The notes beneath the pieces were generated by a model. The model worked only from the letters and a program-made list of their open reading frames with translations. It was not told where the DNA came from and made no database searches. This document shows positions 58,741 to 64,000 of a DNA stretch of 64,000 bases, one piece after another. The position numbers and the translations under genes were made by a program. The DNA lies in contig DATBHB010000155.1 of assembly GCA_036557705.1 (NCBI GenBank), forward strand, positions 1-64,000, written 5' to 3'. Source of the DNA: VAZQ01 sp036557705. GTDB taxonomy: Bacteria; Pseudomonadota; Alphaproteobacteria; Rhizobiales; Xanthobacteraceae. Positions within the stretch are counted from its first letter, which is position 1; every line of letters begins with the position of its first letter.

Positions 58741-60243
58741 CTATGCCCAATAGCTTGTCCCGTCGGCCGGGATGCTTTGCAGCACCTCCTTCGACACGTA
58801 ATCTTCAAGCTTGATCCGCGCCATGGCGTCGTCCGGACACTTGGTGACCGGCGAGAACGGACGATCGAGCGGTCGCGTCGCGTCCACGATCATGCACGAA
58901 GTCTTGATCTCGTCGACCAGCGAGGGATCGAGAAAATTGCCGCGGAACAGCGGCTGCATAATCGATATCTGCCGGTGCGGCTGCACCCGCGTTGCCAGCG
59001 CCCAGAGAATGTCGGTCGGATTGAACACGTCGATGTCGTCGTCGAACACAAAGACGTTCTTGGTGTGATCGAAGGTGAGCGCCGCAGCGGCGGCACGTCC
59101 GGGATCGCCCTCCGACATCTTTTTCATCGAGATGAATACATTGTAGTGCGCGTGACGGCCCTGCTTGCAGACCGCCGTCACGCCGGGAATGGCTTCGCGG
59201 CAGCGGCGCAGGTAGGCGCCTTCGCGCGGCAGATCCATCCACGGCTTGTCGCCTTCCGGAGTAATCACCGACTGATACATCGCTCCCTTGCGGTAATTGA
59301 TCGCCCGGACCTGGTATTCCACGCAGGTCATGTAGCGTTGCGGTCCGAGGTAGCCGGGCGCCTCGCCGAATGGCCCCTCCACAACGCGCTTCTTGGGAAT
59401 AAGCGCGCCTTCGATCACGATCTCGGCATCCGCCGGGATGAGCAGGTCCTCGCCCCAGGTCTCGGACGGCACGAGGCGCAGCGGCTCGCGCAGATAACCG
59501 CCGATGACGTCGTATTCGCTGATTTCGAACGGGCCGCTGTAGCAGGCGCCCATATGGAACGCCGGATGATGGCCGAGCACGGTCGCAACCGGCATTTCGA
59601 GGTTGTGGTCCTCGTGGTCGCGGAAAATCTTCCACAAATGCCGAGGCGAGGCATAGAGCGCCGTTGTGTTTTTCGACTTCACTTCCATGCGGTGATAGGA
59701 AAGATTGTAGATTCCGCTCTTGCGGTCCTTGGTCACCGTCGAGAGGACAATATAGGGGCCACCGTCCATCTCGTGATGGCGCATGATGGGGATTTCGTAG
59801 AGATCGACGTCTTTGCCGGTCTTGACGTTTTCCTTGACCGGCGCATCCTTCTTGTCGATCACGATCGGCGGCATGCGGTGCTCTTCCATTTCCAGGCACG
59901 CTTCCGCCATTTGCGGCCGTGTCGCTTCCTTGGGCAAACCGAGCGCGATCTGCGTCTTGCGCTGTGAAATCTCGCAGTTCATCGTCAGCTTGATGTCGCC
60001 GACCCGCCCATTGAGGTTGCGCGCCTTGTCGAAGATGATGATCGGAAATTTCTTCTGCGCGCCGAGGTGCTTGATGATCGCGGTCACATCGTAATGGGCG
60101 GGGTCGACTTCCTTGCTGATGTGAATGACTTCGTTGGGAATCTCCCGAAGGCAATCGTCGATGAAAGTCCGCAGGCTCTTCGGCTCGTTCTTCAGAGTCT
60201 TCGATTCGCTCTTTTTCGGCTCGCTCTTGACGTGTTCTTGCAT
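58741..60243 (-). CDS. UbiD-family prenyl-FMN-dependent decarboxylase
   Basis: Encodes 500 residues from ATG 60243, with GGGAGGAATTC before it; the much longer open frame upstream is antisense to the next gene. Residues 1-25 are a Lys/Glu/Ser-rich leader. UbiD marks are GPYIVLSTVTKDRKSGIYNLSYHRM, PVATVLGHHPAFHMGACYSG, EYDVIGGYLREPLRLVPSE, EGPFGEAPGYLGP and FDDDIDVFNPTDILWALATRV. It (de)carboxylates an aromatic or unsaturated acid. Its UbiX flavin prenyltransferase is not in the window. Followed by the 48-aa zinc ribbon. Confidence 0.9.
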   Translation of the reverse strand: MQEHVKSEPKKSESKTLKNEPKSLRTFIDDCLREIPNEVIHISKEVDPAHYDVTAIIKHLGAQKKFPIIIFDKARNLNGRVGDIKLTMNCEISQRKTQIALGLPKEATRPQMAEACLEMEEHRMPPIVIDKKDAPVKENVKTGKDVDLYEIPIMRHHEMDGGPYIVLSTVTKDRKSGIYNLSYHRMEVKSKNTTALYASPRHLWKIFRDHEDHNLEMPVATVLGHHPAFHMGACYSGPFEISEYDVIGGYLREPLRLVPSETWGEDLLIPADAEIVIEGALIPKKRVVEGPFGEAPGYLGPQRYMTCVEYQVRAINYRKGAMYQSVITPEGDKPWMDLPREGAYLRRCREAIPGVTAVCKQGRHAHYNVFISMKKMSEGDPGRAAAAALTFDHTKNVFVFDDDIDVFNPTDILWALATRVQPHRQISIMQPLFRGNFLDPSLVDEIKTSCMIVDATRPLDRPFSPVTKCPDDAMARIKLEDYVSKEVLQSIPADGTSYWA

Positions 60244-60363
60244 GAATTCCTCCCGAAGAATTGCCGGCTCTACAACGAAAACCCGCGTCAGTATGGTTGA
60301 TGCCGGAGCTTGGGTCAAACGAGGCCGCGGGTTATCATGGCGCGATTCCCGGAGGAAAGCGCG

Positions 60364-61959
60364 ATGAGCCGAGCCCAGCCAAAGTTCTCGCCGACCGACC
60401 GCTATGCCAAGCAGATTGCGCGCGCGATCGCCAAGGATCGGCCGCCGCGTTTCGATGACGGCCTCGAGAGCTACTGTGAAAGCTCCCCGCGCGAAATCTT
60501 TGCCGCCTTCGCGGGCGCGGCTCGTCACATGCCGCCCGCCGGCAAGGACCAGGCGCTTGCGCTGGGGTACATTTTCGTCCTCCAGAGGCTGCTCGAACAT
60601 CTGCGTTACCGCACCGATCGGGGCTACGCGGATGCCGCCAAGCTCATTGCGGATTTTCAAGCGGATCTCACCCGCCGGACGGAAGCAGGCGAACTCGACG
60701 GGCCCATCCTCGCCCTCCTCTCGGGAGCGCTGCACGAGTCGAAAATCCCGGCTTCGCCCGAATTTGCCGCTGCCGCGGCGACGCGCGCACTCGCCGAGGC
60801 TGAGGACGAGCCGGTTGCGGACGACCCTCACGACGCTCTTGCCGGCATCATCAGGGCGTGCGGCGGCCACCCGTTCCGGATCGCAGGCGCGCTCCTGGAA
60901 GCCGGTCACGGCAGACCCACGGAACACCGCGCCGTGCTGGTAACGACGCTTGCGTTTGACAGCAATCCGCAAGCGCGCAGTGCCGCGGTTCTGTTTCTCC
61001 TCGATCCGGAGGCAGCCATCCGTCGCGAGATTGCAGAGGCCCTTGGCCAGGCCGCAGCCTCCCTGACGGCGACCGACGTTCGGCGGCTCATCGCGATCCG
61101 CAATTGGCGGCCCGAACAAGAGCGAGCCCAAGTCGATGCCGTAATCCGCAAGGCGCGTGCCGCCGGGATCGAATGCGCGCAGTGGGAACAAGGCGTCGTC
61201 GAGGCGATTTTGGCCTCCGCCATAGACGGCTCCGAGGCTCAGGCATTCCTGGTGATATCGCCGGTCGGCCGGAAAAGGCGGCTGTCGTCGATCCTGACCA
61301 AAGGCGGCGTCGCGGACGCTTTCAGCGGCGAGCCGGAACGGCGGCGCCGGTTGGAGGAAGACATGGAGGCAATGGGCGCGCCGACGTTGCCGGTATCGCG
61401 CCAATATCTCGATGACATCATCGCCGACCACATGGCGCGCGGCATCGCCAAAGGAGCGGTGCCGCCGCTTGGCTTGCTTGAAGTTGCCGAGACGATCGGC
61501 GGCGCCGATTGGCAGCCGGCGCGCAAGGATTTCCGCAAAACGCTCGCCGGGCTCGTCGCGGAAATCCCAAAGCCGATGCGCGAGCCCGGCGCCCTCGCAT
61601 CGGTGCTGCGCAACAGCGGCGAACTCCCCGATCTTGAAGTCATCGCAGAAGCCTGGTTCGAGGACGACCCGCAAGTGGCAAATGCGGTGCAGCGTGCCGG
61701 CGGCCGTGACCGCAAAAAGCTTGCCAGTTATCTATTGCAGAGCGTCATCGAACGCCGTCGTGAAAAATGGGCAGACCTGTTGCTGAGAACTGCCGCGTGG
61801 ATGCGCCAGGCGATCCCGCAGGATGAGTTATGCTGGCGCGAACTCGCGCTCGTTGCCCAAGCGGTCGCGGAAGGCCGCGACCTCAACGAGATCGGGCTGA
61901 TGCGCGACATTGCCCGGCGGACGGTTGAGGTGATTAACGAGAATTCCGGCCGCGTGTAA
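60364..61959 (+). CDS. large helical protein of unknown function
   Basis: Encodes 531 residues from ATG 60364 with GGAGG upstream. Almost all alpha-helical with HEAT-like stretches (ARSAAVLFLLDPEAAIRREIAEALGQAAASL). No signal peptide, no membrane segment and no catalytic motif I can name. It diverges from ubiD and its end overlaps the next (convergent) gene by 26 bases. A scaffold or adaptor role is possible but unsupported. Confidence 0.7.
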   Translation: MSRAQPKFSPTDRYAKQIARAIAKDRPPRFDDGLESYCESSPREIFAAFAGAARHMPPAGKDQALALGYIFVLQRLLEHLRYRTDRGYADAAKLIADFQADLTRRTEAGELDGPILALLSGALHESKIPASPEFAAAAATRALAEAEDEPVADDPHDALAGIIRACGGHPFRIAGALLEAGHGRPTEHRAVLVTTLAFDSNPQARSAAVLFLLDPEAAIRREIAEALGQAAASLTATDVRRLIAIRNWRPEQERAQVDAVIRKARAAGIECAQWEQGVVEAILASAIDGSEAQAFLVISPVGRKRRLSSILTKGGVADAFSGEPERRRRLEEDMEAMGAPTLPVSRQYLDDIIADHMARGIAKGAVPPLGLLEVAETIGGADWQPARKDFRKTLAGLVAEIPKPMREPGALASVLRNSGELPDLEVIAEAWFEDDPQVANAVQRAGGRDRKKLASYLLQSVIERRREKWADLLLRTAAWMRQAIPQDELCWRELALVAQAVAEGRDLNEIGLMRDIARRTVEVINENSGRV

Positions 61960-62644
61960 TTCCGACGGAAAATGCCCTAACATCCCGTTCTGCGGCGGCC
62001 TGTGCGAGCGCGGCGCGATAGATGGCTTCGGCAAAGCGCCAATCATTGATGGCCTCGGTGCATGGCTTGCGCAGCAGTTGCGGCTCGCCCTCGAGCGCGC
62101 TCGCGAGCAGATGGACATCGACCGGCATCGGCGTGCCGGTCATCATCGCGAAACCGGCGGGACTGAAATAACGTGCTGCGAAAGCCGAGCCCTTGGCAGC
62201 GGATTTTTCGACGACCTCATTGACAAGCCAGAGATCGCGATCGCGCAAGAGATCGGTGCATATCAACCCAGCGGAGGGATGGCGGCGTTCCGCCGAGAGG
62301 ATCGCGAAGGACGCATTGCACATGGCGTCAAGGACAAGCGCCTGATCGGTTCCAGGAGCGAACCGCGCCGATTTGGCGTAACGATCGATTGCGCGCGGCC
62401 GGCCGCCAGGAGCAGTATAGATCGCAAGGTCCAATGGCAGCGCCAGCCCGTCCAAGTTGTCGTTGGTAGCGCTGCCATACGTGGTCATTCCAAGACGGCG
62501 TGCGTGATGCAGGATCGCATCCCCGGACAAGAAGGCCATCGCCTTGCATTGATGCATCAGGGCGACTTCGCGCAGGCGGCGATAGCGCGCGAGGACGTCG
62601 GCGCGACTTGGCGATTTTGAACCGGCCTCCCCTTGGAGCGCCAT
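61934..62644 (-). CDS. hypothetical protein
   Basis: Encodes 236 residues from ATG 62644 (GAGG 13 bases upstream). Soluble, mixed composition; segments ARYRRLREVALMHQCKAMAFLSGDAILHHARRLGM and AARYFSPAGFAMMTGTPMPVDVHLLAS. I recognise no family. It is convergent with, and overlaps by 26 bases, the helical protein gene. Confidence 0.6.
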   Translation of the reverse strand: MALQGEAGSKSPSRADVLARYRRLREVALMHQCKAMAFLSGDAILHHARRLGMTTYGSATNDNLDGLALPLDLAIYTAPGGRPRAIDRYAKSARFAPGTDQALVLDAMCNASFAILSAERRHPSAGLICTDLLRDRDLWLVNEVVEKSAAKGSAFAARYFSPAGFAMMTGTPMPVDVHLLASALEGEPQLLRKPCTEAINDWRFAEAIYRAALAQAAAERDVRAFSVGITRGRNSR

Positions 62645-62948
62645 GGCAGCGAGCGTCCTCTTAGAAACTTGACGACATGGGCCGCTGGCGGATTCAGCGA
62701 CGTATTGATTCCACATCCTATTTCGGCCACGTCGGCCAAGCGAATACCGAGGGTGCAAATCAACAGCTTTGCACTGTGTACGCGCGCAAGTGTTGCAGGA
62801 GCACGGCTTTGTTGCGGCGTTTCCCGCGCAGCATGTCGGCAGGAATTTGCAGTTTGCCGCTAATCGGACATATCAACGAAGAACCCCGGAGCGGTGCGCG
62901 CGCCGGGGTTCTCAATTGGCCGCCTGTCGGAGGGCCTTGGCCGCTGCC
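62645..62948. other. intergenic region
   Basis: 304 bases upstream of the hypothetical gene at 61934-62644 and downstream of the 35-aa gene. The only clear structure is the hairpin at 62881-62911. I see no gene. Confidence 0.5.
62881..62911 (-). terminator. candidate intrinsic terminator of the 35-aa gene
   Basis: GAACCCCGG (62881-62889) pairs with CCGGGGTTC (62903-62911). On the minus strand the stem is followed by TTCGTTGATATG. It lies 38 bases after the stop of the small membrane-protein gene. Confidence 0.55.
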
Positions 62949-63056
62949 TCAGAACACTCCCAGCAAGACCGCAGCTACGAACGCGAACACGGCCACGACG
63001 GCCAGCATGTTCAGGTTCAAGGTGAGCCCCACTTGACGCTCCCTGCTCGTTGACAT
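62949..63056 (-). CDS. possible 35-aa single-pass membrane protein
   Basis: A short frame beginning MSTSRERQVGLTLNLNMLAV and continuing as a pure hydrophobic helix to GVF. Composition (basic start, then about 22 apolar residues) is that of a small single-pass inner-membrane protein. No strong ribosome site, but a good terminator-like hairpin follows. Too short to place in a family; function unknown. Confidence 0.45.
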   Translation of the reverse strand: MSTSRERQVGLTLNLNMLAVVAVFAFVAAVLLGVF

Positions 63057-63360
63057 GGCGAAAAGTCTAGCAGACCGCGACGCCAAGGCCAAACAAGAAA
63101 GATGCTGCATTGCGGCAAGTCTTGGCGGGCTTCTTGTGAACGCTGTGAAACTCTAGTCAAGATGCTGATATTGCGCCTTAAAAGCTCCTCTTTTACCGGC
63201 GATAAAAAATTTTAATAGGCGCTTTATCGAGCCCCCAGAGATGCTTCGCGCTTGGAAATCTATACCTGCCTATCCTTGGAAATATTGCGGAAATACCCCT
63301 CTCAAAGCGATTTGGAGCACGGTTCGGCCCAGCCCAGCTGGCATTACGGGTCGAGGGGCG
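63057..63360. other. intergenic region, AT-richer
   Basis: 304 bases between the small membrane-protein gene and the end of the amidase gene. Bases 63160-63240 are AT-rich with TAAAAAATTTTAATA. Nothing coding is seen; part of it is likely the promoter of the 35-aa gene. Confidence 0.45.
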
Positions 63361-63999
63361 TCACTGATGCAAAGCGACCGGGAGCTGCGCCAGCGCCCGT
63401 TCCAGAAACAAGGCCGCTTCCAGCGTGCTCCTGTCCCGGGCGAAGCGGCCGACGACCTGAACGCCGAGGGGAAGCGCGGCGGCGTCGGCCAGCCCCGGCA
63501 CATTGACGCACGGCGTTCCGAGCAAGGTCCAAAGCCGGTTGAAGGTCGGCTTGCCGGTTGAGCCAAGCCCGCGAGGCGCTGAGCCTGGAGCCGATGGCGT
63601 GAGGATGACCCCAACACCGGCCATGAGCGTCGCAAATGACTGGCGCGCGCGCCGGGCCACGCGCCGGGCTTCATCATAGGCGAGCGGATCGATCGCCGCG
63701 GCTTTTTCGAGTTGTTGGCGAAGCAGCGGGCTGAGATTTTCGCGCTGCCGATCATATTCGTAGGCGAGCGCCCGATAGGCTTCGAAATCCTGGATGGTTG
63801 CATGCGCGCTCGCGGCCTCGTCGAAGAGCGCGGGCAACGTGAGTTCCTTGACCTCTGCGCCTGCCGCCGCCGCCGCTCGCGCAGCGCGTTCGAGAGCATC
63901 CTGCATGTCGCTCGTTGCCTCAGGCCAGAACGACGTGCGTAGGAGCCCGATTGCCGGCACGGCGGGCTCTCTGCCATCGACGCGTAAATCGCGCCCACT
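63361..63999 (-). CDS. amidase, C-terminal part (cut by window end)
   Basis: The frame is open to the right edge and gives the last 212 residues of an amidase-signature-family enzyme. Recognisable C-terminal features: VPAIGLLRTSFWPEA, ALERAARAAAAAGAEVKELTLPALFDEA, VILTPSAPGSAPRGLGSTGKPTFNRLWTLLGTPCVNVPG and LPLGVQVVGRFARD. The catalytic Ser-cisSer-Lys region lies outside the window. Substrate unknown. Confidence 0.88.
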   Translation of the reverse strand, partial: SGRDLRVDGREPAVPAIGLLRTSFWPEATSDMQDALERAARAAAAAGAEVKELTLPALFDEAASAHATIQDFEAYRALAYEYDRQRENLSPLLRQQLEKAAAIDPLAYDEARRVARRARQSFATLMAGVGVILTPSAPGSAPRGLGSTGKPTFNRLWTLLGTPCVNVPGLADAAALPLGVQVVGRFARDRSTLEAALFLERALAQLPVALHQ

Positions 64000-64000
64000 G

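Noticed and set aside
58741..61674. A single 977-codon minus-strand open frame
   Set aside because: Only the part up to 60243 is UbiD-like. The rest is antisense to the helical protein gene, and the strong ribosome site and Met at 60243 define the true start.

Overview
This 64-kb window is high-GC chromosomal DNA from an alphaproteobacterium, most likely a Hyphomicrobiales (Rhizobiales) member near Bradyrhizobium/Nitrobacteraceae or Xanthobacteraceae. The evidence is the housekeeping gene order (ffs-dnaX-ybaB-recR; def-fmt-truA; dapE-dapD-argB-engB-yidC-rnpA-rpmH), many solute-binding proteins of the TctC/Bug, ABC_sub_bind and NMT1 types, a rhizobial-type tad/cpa pilus locus, and extragenic palindromes of the style seen in Bradyrhizobium-like genomes. 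No plasmid, phage or integrase gene is visible.

Layout. 1-3.4 kb: end of nadA, a secreted protein of unknown function, and a decayed patch of solute-binding-protein genes (one intact, two remnants, one fused to a nucleotidyltransferase fragment). 3.4-14.4 kb: a catabolic-looking region. It has a metal-dependent cyclase and three binding proteins on the minus strand, a plus-strand operon of bicupin, EutA-like reactivase and a beta-propeller protein, a methyltransferase, and an extradiol-type VOC protein. 14.7-23.3 kb: a complete tad secretion machine (cpaA-B-C-D-E-F, tadB, tadC) without a pilin gene. 23.6-30.3 kb: a fatty-acid-hydroxylase-type membrane protein, a CpaC-N-like protein, a GT-C-like membrane protein and a DPM1/GtrB-type glycosyltransferase (a plausible surface glycosylation pair), then nudC, a PfkB-family kinase and an Lrp regulator. 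30.4-32.9 kb: three TadE/TadG-type minor pilins. 33.4-35.1 kb: a lone HerA-like ATPase. 35.1-52.5 kb: housekeeping genes, with a FitA-FitA-FitB toxin-antitoxin module inserted between def and fmt. 52.7-55.8 kb: a disulfide-reductase-family flavoprotein lacking its redox cysteines, and a sensor kinase. 56-64 kb: tRNA-Arg(ACG), several unknown genes, a UbiD decarboxylase with a tiny zinc-ribbon partner, and an amidase cut by the window edge.

The most striking pattern is non-coding. At least four sequence-unrelated classes of extragenic palindrome share the ends GTAG...CTAC, and repeats of this kind supply the stop codon of about eight genes. At one place two convergent genes both end in the same four codons (R-R-A-Q-stop) because each stops in one arm of the same palindrome. 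At another, a 0.2-kb element is flanked by a 14-bp perfect direct duplication that lets the pre-insertion gene junction be reconstructed. These look like REP/REPIN-type elements whose GTAG head is read as a TAG stop codon.
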